Shown here one piece after another: positions 22,821-34,848 of a stretch of DNA of 64,000 bases. This DNA is from Cristatella mucedo (Eukaryota; Bryozoa; Phylactolaemata; Cristatellidae). The translations under genes and the position numbers were made by a program. The stretch covers positions 64,001-128,000 of the forward strand of contig WPIO01000150.1 in NCBI GenBank assembly GCA_009760855.2, in the 5' to 3' direction. The notes under the pieces are model-generated. The model saw nothing but the letters and a program-made list of their open reading frames with translations, ran no database searches and had not been told where the DNA came from. Position 1 is the stretch's first letter. Each line of letters starts with the position of its first letter.

Positions 22821-22894
22821 GTTATGTAATACCATAGCCATAAAGGTCGCCACAGCCCTCTGTGGCGACCTTTGTGGCTATGGTAATACATAAC
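22821..22894. repeat. Near-perfect 35 bp inverted repeat (hairpin)
   Basis: The arms 22821-22855 and 22860-22894 pair at 33 of 35 positions around the 4 nt loop CCCT. The apical 13 bp AAGGTCGCCACAG pair perfectly. The arms begin GTTATGTAAT and end CATAAC. It lies inside the intron between EGF module 2 and the first Ig exon. It could be the relic of a foldback element or a source of hairpin RNA; nothing around it settles this. Confidence 0.9.
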
Positions 22895-23580
22895 ACTTCA
22901 AAGTAAAGTAACTTTCTAATGCTGCTACAGTTATATTGGCAAAGCAAAGGATATCTGCCAATACGGTGCTGTAATAAAACATAATTTAAAGCAAGCCATT
23001 GCAGTCAATAGCAGTCTGCATATAAGCCATTTTAATTTTGCTGACCACATTCTAAAAGAGCTACATACCCGGTAATGTTCTGAAAATTAAGTACGAATTT
23101 ATTTCAGCCGGACTAAATTTCTGCTGAGATTCCGTCGAAACTCTTGTTTGATTTCAAGGTTTTCCTAGACCTTAAAAGCAAAGCAGTCGAAATTCAACTT
23201 AGATCGGCTTAGTGGAAATCAGCAGATGTTGGCACATTTGAAGTATACTCTTCGCTAAGCATGCCAGCAGCTGCGAATATTTTGCAGTCTGTAGAAACGT
23301 TGCTTTGTTTGACCAAGGCATACATTTGCTTTACAAGACAGAGAATAATAGTTTGAGCCTATTGCAGTTAAATGCGGGACGTGCTGCTGTTAATTTGCAT
23401 CACCCGTGCTGGCCGTCTTGTGCATTCCATTTTGTCTTTTTAGCACAGTAGCATGAGCAAAGCAGCAGCAGCCACGTTTCAGCTGCTGCTTCGGTTTAGT
23501 TGGCCGCTGCATGCATAACGCATCCTACCCCTGGACGATGATGACCGCTTTCAACGGCACCTGTGCATTTATTGTTAAAG

Positions 23581-23773
23581 GCGCACCAAGTAATGTCAGT
23601 TTGACAGCCTCCGGCAATAACCAAGATGGTGGAAGCATTAATGCAGGTGGCACTCTGATCCTCACGTGCAATGCCAATGGCAACCCGCCTCCCAGCTACG
23701 AATGGAGCAAAGCCAACGACACGAAGACAGTTAACTTGCCGACTAGTTCTGTCATTGATGGGAACAAGCTCAC
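23581..23773 (+). CDS. Exon: Ig domain 1, first half
   Basis: This 193 nt exon has the acceptor CATTTATTGTTAAAG and the donor GTAAGA, phase 1 in and phase 2 out. It encodes the A to E strand part of an I-set-like Ig domain: APSNVSLTASG, then GGTLILTCNANGNPPPSYEW with the B-strand Cys and the core Trp, ending VIDGNKL. Potential N-glycosylation sites are NVS and NDT. It has exactly the same length and phases as the exon at 27602-27794. Confidence 0.85.
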
Positions 23774-26274
23774 GTAAGAAACAACATACTTTAGATTAAT
23801 TCTAGACGATAGGGGTGTAGACATTTGGCTTCCGCGATAGGCACTCAATCCTCCAAACTGGATGCCCAACTGGGTCAACTGTAAGCCCGCTAGCAATTTA
23901 CCACAGGTTCTACAAAAAGAATTAATTCGATTCTAAAACTTCGCAAGTAACTGTAAAAACATTCATGCATATAAAATACGAGCAATAATAACATACTAAA
24001 CAAATGGAATAGAATAGGAAAAGACGAGCATAAAAAAAACAAGAGAACAGTATGCGTCATTATCCAGTTTTTAAGGCTAAATACTAGGAGTCCGTATTTT
24101 GTCCTCTTCTGTATTTTATTTTCATGAAGAAATTAAAGCGCCCAAACGAATAATATTTTTCGTCAGCCAGAAAGGATAAGTCGGCACTGGTGACATGACT
24201 AGCTAACGGTTGCTGCTGAGATAATTTTGGCTGTAGAAACTGGCGAGTACTTAGTCATCTACGATGCATTCTCTCGTGGCAGAAAACGGGAGTTTGCTAC
24301 ACCCAACTCTAAAGGAAATTTTCCAAGCAGTGACTAATAGAGGGTGCTGTATGGAGCATGCACATCTGTAGGTCTGACTTGGATCTAAATGATGCGAGAA
24401 ATCCTCAATGGAAAGCCAGCTCACAATTTATTCTAATAAAAAATGACATTATAATTATTTTAGTTGATTTCTTAGTTCTTAAGTTAACTTGGCCAAAGCG
24501 TGCACCAAATTAAGCTACCATCGGCTAATCGTGATATCAACTTCACAATACATCCAAAGCACGATTGTCTGGCGTGTCCGTCATTAGCACAGTTTTCCAA
24601 ATCAGTATCATATGGTACCAATGTTTTTTAATTATTAAACTTAGTTGTTTAAATGATCTTCATTCTTTATGGATTTATTTTTTATTGCATCGAACCGGCG
24701 TGTCTAAGTCTGAATATGCACGATAGAATTTTTCGACTCTTAACTTTAAAGGAAGAATCCACAAGCAAGAGGTGAGATGCATTAAAAAAATATAAATACT
24801 AATACACGCATATTTACCCTCACGTAACTTGATCTCTTTCTAGACAGCAGACACTTTGAATGTGCAAAGAAGCATGATTAGGGTTAGCACTGGCGTCATA
24901 AAAGATGAATAATTGGCATATACAAATTAACTCTATACCGCTCTCTTGCTGCTCTATTAAATCTCTTTAAAAAAACTCAAGAATTTTCAAAGCAAGATGG
25001 AAAAGGTTAGTTTAAATTCTTCTCGGTTGTAGGAGCGTGAGCACGGTGGCTGCATGCATGACTTTCGAATATGAACTCATTCTGCTTATCAGCCGTGCAT
25101 TCTCTCAGAATTTCATTCCTAACGTTACCAAAGTGTGCTGTGTTTGAAGTGTGTAATTATTCCTAACGTGCCAAATCTGCATGCCGTATATGAAGATATT
25201 TAGATATTTAGATATGGTGCAATTTAGAACATAAGGTAATTATCACTAGAGAAAATTGTCGGTCAAAGCGAGCCGAGCAGAAACAGACAGAACCATAAAA
25301 GATTACATAGAACCAAAAAACCTGTCATACAGAGACGAGCGAATTGGATTCAGTGACAGGTAGTGACCGACAAAACAGTACTGCTAAAATGCCATTACCA
25401 TTATTTCTATGTTTGTTATGATACTTTTTTCAATCGCTCTTACTCCAATTTTCAAAGATACGAGAGATTAGGAGATTGAAAGACGGTTATGAAGATAGAA
25501 CCTAATAGGTACAGATACACTTATAGGCTGATAACTATGGGTGATAGTTTATGTAGCCGTTTAAAACAAGCAATTTTCCATACTGCCACCTGCAGCAGAC
25601 CAAATTGCTTACATCATCGGTACTTCATTATCAGAAGATGCAATAATGAACGCCAACCACATGCCTCGTATAATGACGGCTCCTATTTGGGATTTTAGGT
25701 TTTCTCTTTAGAGATATTCCAGGCACCACTTTGGCAAAGTTGCATTGTCAGCTGGATCACAATTTACGTCCTGCGACCTGTTTGCGTACGATAGTAAAGC
25801 TAGAATAAGCAACTTGCTGTTCGAATCTCAAAACCTTACACATTTGTTTGGGATTTAAAGGCCAGAGATCAGGGGCACGACTAGCATTTACTTTCGATTA
25901 CTCCCCTTGTTGCGGGCGTCATCTGCATTTTGTAGGTCATATGATGTGCTTGGCAGATGTGTGAGCTTGGACACCGCCCTGAACAAGACGGGTAGGATTC
26001 AATAGAAGTTCATCGACCGCAATTAGTAAAACCCAAATTAGCTTAATCAAGTTTTCCTGATTTTTCGATGCATTGCAGCTCTTACACTTTCATGCTTAGT
26101 TCAGGTGAGATGTTCTTTCCTTAGCATGGCACTTCATCAAATGCACAGGGAATGCATGCGATTTATAGTTAAACCCCACTGGTTGATGCTGTGGCTATGA
26201 GCAAGTACGAAGACTTAGCCATGTGTATCATTAATCTTTTTTTCTACATCAGCATAAAATTAACGTATTTGCAG
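23774..26274. other. Intron inside Ig domain 1, no repeat recognised
   Basis: These 2.5 kb of AT-rich intron hold no LINE, SINE or exon that I can recognise. Of the introns longer than 2 kb in this gene, it is the only one without visible transposons. Confidence 0.5.
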
Positions 26275-26372
26275 GATTCCATCAACCAGGTTGGACGACG
26301 CCGGCGTTTACAAGTGCACTGCTAAGAACCAGTTTGGCTCTAACAGCTCACTCCTGGTTGTGGACGTAGTAG
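26275..26372 (+). CDS. Exon: Ig domain 1, second half
   Basis: This 98 nt exon follows TAACGTATTTGCAG and is followed by GTAAGG, phase 2 in and phase 1 out. It encodes the F and G strands: STRLDDAGVYKCTAKNQFG with the D-G-Y-C signature and the second Cys of the Ig disulphide, then NSSLLVVDVV. Together with 23581-23773 it gives a 97-residue Ig domain. The domain passes directly in phase to the next exon, giving VVDPPTNVT. Confidence 0.85.
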
Positions 26373-26828
26373 GTAAGGGCACCCATAGTGCGAAAAGCTA
26401 TCACTGATTTGAATGAACACATGCACATGACTTCCATTTAGGCTGCATGTTCTTAGAGCTGGCTCAGCAGTACCTATCTAGGCTTTTATTCTGCAGCCAG
26501 CTTGTCAGCTTGCTTAAAAGTAGTTAATAGGGGCGTTGTGAGATAGCACATAAATAGGGGGTGCTTAAAAGGCGTCTGCAAGCTACGAGATGATGATAAC
26601 TTCGGCTGGTGGGAACTATCTGCTATTCTTTAATCCGCAGGGTATGCAGTAGTCTTGATAGACTACCAGTAGACTGTGGACTTAGCCCGGTACATGGAGT
26701 AAAGCAGTTAACCCGTTTTAAGACAGTTTAGCACCGAGCTTAATCGTGTTAGGTGACTTTAGTTATCTTGCTAAAATGCCTTGTTACAATAATGGTGCAG
26801 AATACGTTTCCTTGCACCACACTAAGCA

Positions 26829-27418
26829 TTATTAATGTACTTGATTGGCCACCATCAGAGAACTAAATCTCATTCTAGGCGCTTCACATTTGCTGAAGGG
26901 GAAAGGCGATTGAATGGTGAGTAATATCATGCTTGATAAACAACATGAATAACATGGTTAGGGGTAACATGCACAGGGTCAGCAAGCAGATGTGGTTAGT
27001 GGCAGAATGGGCAGTGTCAGCACGCATAAGTACATGAAGAACGAATTACAGGGACCCACTAAATGGTGTCCTAGATAGATGTTTTTTAAGTTCTTTTTAA
27101 ATGTGGTCAAGTCAGGGGATGATCTGGTGCAAGTCAGAAGGGAGTTCCAATCTTTGGGAGCATACGAACTACATGCACGGTGTCCACCGGATTTGAGGTT
27201 TGAACGAGGTATTGGTAAACTGCTCGATTCCGAAAAGCGGGTGGTACAATGCCTAACCTGGTGGGGAATAGATTTGAGAGATAGGCTGGACCTAAGAATG
27301 AGAGACGAAAAAGTGAGCGACAAAACCTTGAAGTCAATCCGTTTCTTGACTGGTTGCCAGTGTAGGTCGGCGAGAAGTGGTGTGATGTTGCAACTGCCAC
27401 CCTCACGACTGACAAGCA
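26829..27418 (-). mobile_element. LINE A 3' fragment, antisense in the intron
   Basis: This minus-strand copy lies between the two Ig domains. The tail and terminus (TTATTAATGTACTTGATTGG, CATCAGAGAACTAAATCTC) are at 26829-26885. The 3' UTR follows, then a C-terminal RT frame of about 148 residues at 27425-26979 (PLLADLHWQPVKKRIDFKVL). It ends only 180 bp before the acceptor of the second Ig exon. Confidence 0.85.
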
Positions 27419-27601
27419 CTTGCATTTGGTCTCGTGTAATAATTTATATCCGTCGAAACTCCTGCAGATCCGTGCCTTTAATGGTGATCTCTTATTATTA
27501 TTATTACTATTTTTATCTCTTGAAATAGCTTCGGATCTGCATACCACTCTAATTGTTAGTGAGAGATGCTTCGAACCGCATCTATGCATTCATTTTTGAA
27601 G

Positions 27602-27794
27602 ATCCACCAACTAATGTCACTATAACTGCCTTCGGCACTAACAACGGTGGCAGAGGAATTACGTTAGGTGAATCGCTAATGCTCATGTGCACTGCCAACG
27701 GCGCCCTGCCTTCAAGCTACGAATGGAGCAGAGTAAATGGTACGCTGTCAGTTGATTTTTCGACGGGTGCTCTAGTCAATGGGAACAAGCTCAC
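27602..27794 (+). CDS. Exon: Ig domain 2, first half
   Basis: This 193 nt exon has the acceptor CATTCATTTTTGAAG and the donor GTAAGT, phase 1 in and phase 2 out. It encodes PPTNVTITAFG, then GESLMLMCTANGALPSSYEW with the Cys and Trp of the Ig core, ending LVNGNKL. NVT and NGT are potential glycosylation sites. Length, phases, the GNKL|T split codon and the NV[ST][IL]TA start are the same as in the exon at 23581-23773, which points to exon-pair duplication. Confidence 0.85.
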
Positions 27795-28454
27795 GTAAGT
27801 TACAGATAGTAAATTGCAATTGATAGTTAAGCTATGCATTAGGAAGAATTAAACACTTATTGCTGCAAGCACTTCAATTTAGTCGCCAACCACCATCGAG
27901 GTAAATTTTACTACGAAGGCCTAGGCGTGTGTCTTTTTGTCTAGACATATTTAGCCATTGCTCGACAAGTCAGAGTCTATAGATCGTTCGCTCTGTTTAC
28001 TCCATCGTTGAAGATGGCAGGATATACCGCTTCACAAAATTGTTATAAACCGAGATGAAACAAATTAAACTGAAGAATGCTAAAATCTCGATTTAGAAGA
28101 TACCTAGTAAAGACTATTATCTTGGGCTGTACTGAACATTTACTCTGCACGTGGGGCCAAGTGAATATTTGGTATTTACTATCAATCAGAATTGAAAGTA
28201 ACAGTAACCATGTGACATATTCAAGTATATTCATTATCGAGTTGATGAAGTATTCTATTGTTTACATGCAATATGGGTGAGGATTAGTTCGCTGGCAAAT
28301 TATGCCCGGAAGCAGCAGATCTATTTATCGAAGAAGCACGACTGTGTGAATATGGTCTAGAGCACTAGTAATCTTCTTGTCTAGGGAATAATAACTTCAT
28401 GATAAAGTCACGTGTGGCCCTCTTGATTTTAGACATGAGGTCCGGTACGGAAAA

Positions 28455-28635
28455 TACGGGTAATGGGTAAGGCGGTTGCTTTCATGACCTCGGTCTCGAG
28501 GTCATGGGTTCGATTCCTGTGGTGGGCGACCCTTCATGGCCCGGCATGCGGTAGTGATAGCCTTAAAGGCTCTTCTGTCGCTATACAAAAAAGAGGCTGT
28601 CTTATCAGCTATGATTTATTTATTTATTCAAAGGG
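28455..28635 (+). mobile_element. SINE1 copy (best preserved)
   Basis: This tRNA-like SINE has an A-box-like GGGTAAGGCGGTTGC and a B-box-like GGGTTCGATTCC (28506-28517), the internal RNA polymerase III promoter elements. A body with GGTGGGCGACC, GTGATAGCCTTAAAGGCTC and AAAGAGGCTGTCTTATCAGC follows, then an ATTTATTTATTT tail. It lies in the last intron of the EGF-Ig gene, in the sense direction. Confidence 0.8.
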
Positions 28636-29744
28636 GTATGCTGCCAAATTAAGGATGGACTCTGATGTTGTCAATTTTTTTGACAAATAACATAGAGTAT
28701 CATCATACTACAACAAATACAAGTCGTCCCTCAATTTCGGACGTGTTACTGAGCACTGTGACGCAGATGCACAACCACACAAATCTTGCAGGAACAAAAG
28801 CTCCATTGCATTGTAACAAGGGCTGGAGGTATTTACATTCTTCCTCACTTTCTTTCACCCACCCATCAATCAGCTCATAGCTGCGGGCGGGGTGTTAAAA
28901 AATTACTTCTGTGTAGCTGCTGAGTTGTATTTGATGGGTGAAATAGACAAAGTTGCATCTTTTCCTAACAACTGATCATTCGAAATTTGTCGGTTTGACT
29001 GTTTTAAATAATTTTCGTATTTGGCCGAATAGCTGCTTAGCTATTTGTATTCGAACTCGTAGAAAAAATTCCCTATTTGGGACATCAATAGTCCTTATTC
29101 CCCTGACAATTCTTAAACTAGAGAAGCTAGCAACGTCTCGAATAAATGAGAATCTTGAGGATTCGAACACCATAATCACAAAGCAGTCCATAGTCATAAA
29201 AATTTATTTGCATAGAGCCCGCACAGAACAGAATCTCTCTCTATGCACTTATAATGAGCTCGATGTAAAGATAGTACTTGGCAGGTCAATTTCCTAAGCT
29301 TTAATTGCCACGTATTTAGGATTCTAATACACTTATTTGTCAAACAGATCCTGTGGTAGTATTTTATAAGTATGTTGGGATACAAAAATGGATTATTGGC
29401 ATTTCTATTGGTTTTTAAATACCCCGCAAGCTTAGATAGACTGTTAGATACTAGCATCGATGAAAATGTGCATGCACTTCCTCTGAGATATTATCTGTCA
29501 AGCCCAGTGAATGTTAGTGAAAAATGTACTGATGTGGTCTCTAATTACTTGGGTTCGTTGGCCTGCCGAGCTCATTACTAGCGACTGTCGTTGGACTGGC
29601 TGTTAGAACTCGATTGGCACAGCGAATTCTTTTTTGTGATCTACCTCCTGTAGCCTAAGGACGCAACCTCTCATAAAACCTGTGTTCGCTCCTACTTAGA
29701 CGACAAATCGTACCATGCTTATTTAGCCGCTGGGATAAAAGCCA
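28636..29744. other. Intron stretch, nothing recognised
   Basis: No repeat family or exon is evident. The open frames at 28953-29297 (plus) and 29194-29457 (minus) have no motif and no supporting splice sites. Confidence 0.4.
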
Positions 29745-29835
29745 TGCTGGTTTAGTCAAGCCGTTAAGGTGCTCGCCCCGACCAAGATCTGATGAGTTTG
29801 GGCCGGACAAGTTATCAATTCTATCGCATTCTAAG
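29745..29835 (+). mobile_element. SINE2 head (truncated)
   Basis: The segment GCTGGTTTAGTCAAGCCGTTAAGGTGCTCGCCCCGACC matches, in the opposite orientation, the tRNA-like heads of the two SINE2 copies at 30065-30215 and 30302-30435. A clear tail is not visible. Confidence 0.55.
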
Positions 29836-29899
29836 CACACTACAATAGCTATTAAAAAATTGTCCGAATGAATTTTGGTAACGAAACAATGTTCAAGAG

Positions 29900-30055
29900 C
29901 ATAGCATGGTTCGTGGTGACATGCACAGTGTCAACATGTAAAAATGGCTTTACTACCATGCCCAGTATGAGCACAAATAAGCAGACAGGAATAAATCATC
30001 AGGATCCAAAACAAGCCGAGATAAACTAGTTGATTTTTAAGCTTCTTTAACAGTA
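29900..30055 (-). mobile_element. LINE A 3' UTR scrap
   Basis: A diverged minus-strand piece of the LINE A 3' UTR: GGTGACATGCACAGTGTCA, then a region matching GGACCCACTAAATGC and TTTTTAAGCTTCTTTAAC. Confidence 0.6.
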
Positions 30056-30064
30056 AATAGTAAG

Positions 30065-30215
30065 TGTATTTCTTTAGAGTTCCACCAGAGCTTAATCTCT
30101 ATTCCAGCACTTCACATGTACCACGAGGCTCGAGCCCATGACCTCAGCCGGACCACGGTCGGGGCGAACCCCTTAGCCACTGGGTCAAATCGGCTCGGCA
30201 ATTTGCAGGTGCCCT
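30065..30215 (-). mobile_element. SINE2 copy with LINE A tail
   Basis: Read on the minus strand, it starts with a tRNA-like head: CCAGTGGCTAAGGGGTTCG (A box region), then TCATGGGCTCGAGCC (B-box-like, 30128-30142). It ends in a segment AAGTGCTGGAATAGAGATTA followed by AGCTCTGGTGGAACTC, which corresponds to the LINE A terminus. The chimeric structure is that of a tRNA SINE that borrows a LINE 3' tail for retrotransposition. Confidence 0.7.
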
Positions 30216-30301
30216 ACAGCACGCATGCTCAGGAAGAATTGACGGTCCGACGAAGAAAACAGAGCGCGGATTAGGTGGCCCTGCCTTGCATGCAACAATT
30301 C

Positions 30302-30435
30302 ATTTGCATAGCACCTCAAGAGAACTTAACTTATATTCAGGCGCTTTGCTTAAGAAACATGGCTTAAGCCCGCGACCTCAGCATAACCTTGCTCAGGGCG
30401 AGCACCTTAACCTCTGGACCAAACCAGCTTGGCAT
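30302..30435 (-). mobile_element. SINE2 copy with LINE A tail
   Basis: On the minus strand a head GGTTTGGTCCAGAGGTTAAG with B-box-like GGTCGCGGGCTTAAGCC is followed by GCGCCTGAATATAAGTTAAG and TTCTCTTGAGGTGCTATGC, which is the LINE A 3' end. It has the same layout as the copy at 30065-30215. Confidence 0.7.
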
Positions 30436-30439
30436 AGAT

Positions 30440-31270
30440 TGTGTTATTTGGTTGTCTGATCGGCAAGAAGGAGTGTGTAAGTTGTGAAAAGAACAAGACC
30501 ACTCACAGAAACCTCACTTATCATAACCAGCACTTCAGAGGTTCCTCGGATGACCTAATCGTATAATTACTGGGAGTATCCCACTAAGATAGGATCTGAG
30601 CAGTTGTTATGCAGTGCCGGCGATTCGCTAGAGAGGCGAGAAGCTTCAAGAAGGACTTGTTGGTCAATTTTGTGTAGCTCTGCCACAAGGTAGAGCGGAA
30701 AATGCAAACCGACTTTACCTTCGTCTGCAGTCATAATAAGGTCCTCATGCACCTTAAGCAAAGCTCAATCCAACGTGAAGTTACCATCTCTAAATAAATG
30801 TTGGAACTTGCACATAAGGTTGTGGGCTTTAATATGAGTTCGGAGGACTGCATCCGATTTTTTTTATGCGTTCGACGGTAGCGATAAAAGAGATACTTCA
30901 CAGAAGCTGCTTCAGTACTTCTTTTAGTTTTGCCTTAATTATCTGTGGTGTAGCAAAATCCTTTTTGAAATGTGCAGGGACATGACTTGAAGTTAAGGCC
31001 ATATTTTAGAAAATATGTATGCATGGCAGCAGCAGTTTCACGTGTCGCAGAACCAGGGCTATTGGAATAGGGTGTAGAGGTCCTCTTTGGCTACAGATTA
31101 GTTTTAGGATGTGATCATTCCTGACCAATTTAAGTGCAGACATTGAGTTGGCGAAGTCTTGTGGGTTTTTATCGTTATTTAAAAGCACACAGAGGATGCT
31201 ACCTCAATGACGGACTCTCCGATTTGATTGTCTACCTTGCTGCCGAAACACATAGAGAAGCGATCACGTA
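30440..31270 (-). mobile_element. Old LINE A fragment, pre-RT and early RT
   Basis: This diverged minus-strand match corresponds to 46430-47180 of the longest LINE A copy. Landmarks are AGATAGGATCTGAGCAG (30587), GTGCCGGCGATTCGC (30614), GCAGGGACATGACTTGAAGTTAAGG (30976) and ACATAGAGAAGCGATC (31248). There is no usable frame. Confidence 0.65.
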
Positions 31271-31507
31271 GATTAATGCAATAATCAATAATCACATTAT
31301 ATCACTTAACATTATCGCAATTATTATCAAGCAAGGAAGTGACGTTGGAGCCGGTACGGAGATTGTTTATTGTAGCCATCGGCGTTTTTATTATTGCAGC
31401 CATCGGCTCTTTACTAATTATCATATGTTATTCTGTAAAACCTTTCGCAGACGCTTTACTTCGCATTTTTATGATTGATTAGTACGATTTACTCTATTAT
31501 TCTGACC

Positions 31508-32085
31508 GTTCCGCCGACCTGCACTGGCTACCAGTCAAGCAACTGATTCACTTCAAGGTTTTGTCGCTCACTTTTAGGTCCCTTCATTCTATGGCTCCAG
31601 CCTATCTTTCAGATATACTACCCCATCAGGCCAAGCATCGTACCACCCACTTTTCGGAATCCAACAGTCTGGAAATACCTCGTACAAACCTTAAATCCTT
31701 TGGAGACCGTGCATTTAGTTTGTATGCTACCAGCTTGGAACTCCCATCCGACCTGTGTCACAACAGCCCCTGACCTGACCACACTTAAAAGGAACTTAAA
31801 AACACACCAATTTAGGACAGCATTTTGTGGGTCCCTGTGATTCGTCCTTGATGTGCTTATGCATGCTGACACTGTGCATGCTGCCACTAACCTCATTTGC
31901 ATGCTGACCCTGTGCATGTCACCCCTAACCATATTATTCGTTTCGTTTCTTTTTCAAACATGATTTTACTTACCATTCAATTGCATTTCACTTTGCAGCA
32001 AAGGAAAATCACCTAGAGAGAGATTAAGTTCCCTGAGGGCGCTTTATCAAGTGAATTATTATTAATATTATTATTATTATTCCTG
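31508..32085 (+). mobile_element. LINE A, 5'-truncated copy in the last intron
   Basis: This well-preserved 580 bp plus-strand copy runs from ADLHWLPVKQ onward. An open frame at 31561-31773 contains SMAPAYLSDILPHQAKHRTT. The 3' UTR and the terminus GCGCTTTATCAAGTGAATTATT with an (ATT)n tail end at about 32085. It is similar to the copy at 50369-51758. Confidence 0.9.
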
Positions 32086-32314
32086 TGCCTGATGATCAGC
32101 AGCTAGTCCCGATCTTTTAAACCCTTTCAAAATCTTGCAATAACTAGCTAGAGTAATGTCTGCCGTAAACCCTAGGCAGAATGGGATAGGGACAGGTTGT
32201 GCTTTCTCAGAAGTGCAAACTCATTACGGCAGTGAGCAAGTGCCATAACATCTTCGTTCTAGTCGATCCAGGGATTAGGATTTATTAATATCGTGGCTGG
32301 CAGGCGATTATATT

Positions 32315-32482
32315 CCACACTGGCATGCTGACCCTGGGAATTTCACCCCTAATCATCTTATTCATCAAGCGTGATATGAATCACCATTCAATCGCATTTC
32401 CCTTTCAGAAAATGAAAAGCTCCTAGAAACTGATTAAGTTCTCTGAGGGTGCTTCATCAAGTGCATTATTATTATTCTTATT
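32315..32482 (+). mobile_element. LINE A 3' UTR fragment
   Basis: The last 165 bp of LINE A: TGGCATGCTGACCCTGGGAA, TCATCAAGCGTGATATG, then GTTCTCTGAGGGTGCTTC and an ATTATTATTCTTATTA tail. Confidence 0.8.
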
Positions 32483-33469
32483 ACCAACCCGTGCCGATAC
32501 TACAAGGTGACTGCGATCTTCTAGGGTGTGGTAGACCTACTTAAGTATTTATTCAGTCAAATCATTACTCCAAACGCTCTGTCAACATTTAATCTAAAAC
32601 CTCAGTTTTGGCAGGGCTTCATAAAAAGTCACCAGAGAACCTCAATTCCAAATTAACACGGCCGTAAAAATGGCCTCCAAATCCAAAATATTCATTCATG
32701 CGTTTTCCTTTTGTAAAAAGCTAAGGTGGCGTAATTTAATCAACGAATACACGAGGTAAAATTCCTACCCGGACTGATAAGGCTCACCGTGGTTTGAAAA
32801 TTATATATATTGAGAAATTTCAATTCATTGCAGCAGCTCGAACCTTAAGGCAACGATTAAATATATAAAAGCTATACCAAGCGTTTAACTAAGCACTCTA
32901 AGACAAAATCATTCGCTCCGTTAATCATAAATAGTGGATATACATGTGGAATTGTTTGGCTTTGACATTCACTTCTACGGCCAAATCTAGCCGCAACTGG
33001 TCAGCTCATGGTTGCTGCCTTTTCAAGTTAGCTACTTCATTGGCTGAAATTAAGACTCGTATTTTCTTTTTGCTTTCTCTTTTGGCTTGGGACGCTAATA
33101 TTTGCTACAGCCTACCACCAGAAAGCCGGCATAGGTCAAGCTTTAGAATGCAAGCTGGGGACATTTCCATGGTTCTACTTACCACGATGTTTTACTGCCC
33201 TTGCTGGTGATACTTCCTGCCGGAGATGAGTTGACATGCACTAAATGTGTTTATATAGACAGGTGAATTGTATGCTAACAAGCAGCAACTACTATTCTGT
33301 AATTTTGCAGTTACTATTTCGGCTCTACTGGTGAAACAGATGGCTGCAGTAAATGCGTTTAGTTAAAATACTAACGAGGCGATAAATACATTATTAAAGT
33401 AATGTCTCGAGGTGACTGCAACGTGAAATGAGAGGAGGTAGCTAGAAAGCATAGCAGCAGCCCATGGCT

Positions 33470-34848
33470 ATATATTAATATAATAATAGTAATAATGCAC
33501 TTGATAAAGCGCCCTCGGAGAACTTGATCTCGTTCTAGGCGCTTTACATTAACTGCATAGGGAAATGCAATTGAATAGTGAGTAAAATCATGCTTGATAA
33601 ACAAACAAAAAGAATAACATGGGTATGGGTGACATGCACAGCCTCAGCATGCTAATGTGGTTAGTGGCAGCATGCACAGTGCCAGCACCCATAAGCACAT
33701 CACGGACGAATGACATGGACCCACTAAATGCTGTCCTAAATAGGTGTGTTTTTAGGTTCCTTTTAAATGTGGTCAGGTCAGGGGATGTTCTGACGCAGGT
33801 CGGGAGGGATTTCCATGCTTTGGGAGCATACGAAACACATGCACGGTCAACAAAGGATTTGAGGTTCGTACGGGGTATTTGTAGACTGTTGGATTCCGAA
33901 AAGCAGGGGGTACGATGCTTGGCCTGATGGGGAGTATATCTGAGTGATAGGCTGGAGCTAAAGAATGAAGTGACTTACAAGCGAGAGTCAAAACCTTGAA
34001 GTCAATCCATTGCTTGACTGGTAGCTAATGTAGGTCGACGAGAAGTGGAGTAACGTGGCAACTGCGACGCTCACGACAAAAAAGCCTAGCTGCACAGTTT
34101 TGCACCATCCTCAGTCGCCTGATCGCAAATGCAGGTAGGCCAGGGAGCAGTGAGTTGCAGAAGTTGAGACTGGATGTCACGAATGCATGGACCAACTTAG
34201 ATGTGGTATCCTTATCTAAACAAGTCTGAATTTGAGCAATTTTATGAAGCTGAAAATAGGCAGATTTGACTGTGAAGCTGGTATGGGCGTGTAACTAGAG
34301 GCAGATTTGGAATATGATACCTAGATTTTTAGCTGATTCAACTGGAGATTTGCTAGCAGAGCCAATTTTGAGGTTCAGCCTTTCTAATTTATAAATAACA
34401 CTGGGTTTGCCCATAAGTCGTAAGTTAGTTTAATCGTCTTTTAGTTTTAGAAATTTTGCTGCCATCATTGTGCGGATGTCATCAATACATGCAGCAAGTG
34501 AGTTGAGAGAATTTGAAGTGTGCGGAGGCTGCGAGGGATCAAAGCAATGGTACCAATGAGTGTCATCCACATAGAAGTGAAAGTTTCGATTGTGCTTGGC
34601 AATCATATCAGCAAAAGGGAGAGTATAAACCGTAAAAATAACCGGACCTAGCACGGAGCCCTGAGGTACCCAATATTTCAGAAGTACCTCAGATGATCTT
34701 TGTTCATTTACGTCAATACTCTGCAGTCTCCGACTGAGATATGACCTGAGCCACTGCAGAGCAGTCCCAATGATGCCCAGGCGAGATGAGAGGCGCTCTA
34801 GAAGAACTTTGAGACCGATGGTATCAAAATCGGCTATCATGCCTTAAC
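33470..34848 (-). mobile_element. LINE A copy, RT palm to tail
   Basis: This 1.4 kb minus-strand copy has its (AAT)n tail at 33475-33498. The C-terminal protein and 3' UTR lie at 33500-34400. The RT frame 34840-34430 (136 residues) contains VLLERLSSRLGI, WVPQGSVLGPVIFTVYTLPF and FHFYVDDTHWY. The catalytic motif reads YVDD instead of the family's YADD. It is truncated in the AFDTI block near 34848. Frameshifts separate RT from the C-terminal part. Confidence 0.85.

Noticed and set aside
27079-27528. Plus-strand frame of 149 residues
   Set aside because: It is antisense to the LINE A C-terminal RT frame and reappears over other minus-strand copies (for example 33619-33927).
28490-28520. Possible tRNA gene
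   Set aside because: A- and B-box-like sequences are present, but no cloverleaf with an anticodon arm can be drawn, and the sequence is a member of a dispersed SINE family.
31366-31410. Short direct repeat (TTATTGTAGCCATCGGC and TTATTGCAGCCATCGGC)
   Set aside because: It is only two units and under 20 bp each; a local slippage duplication is enough to explain it.
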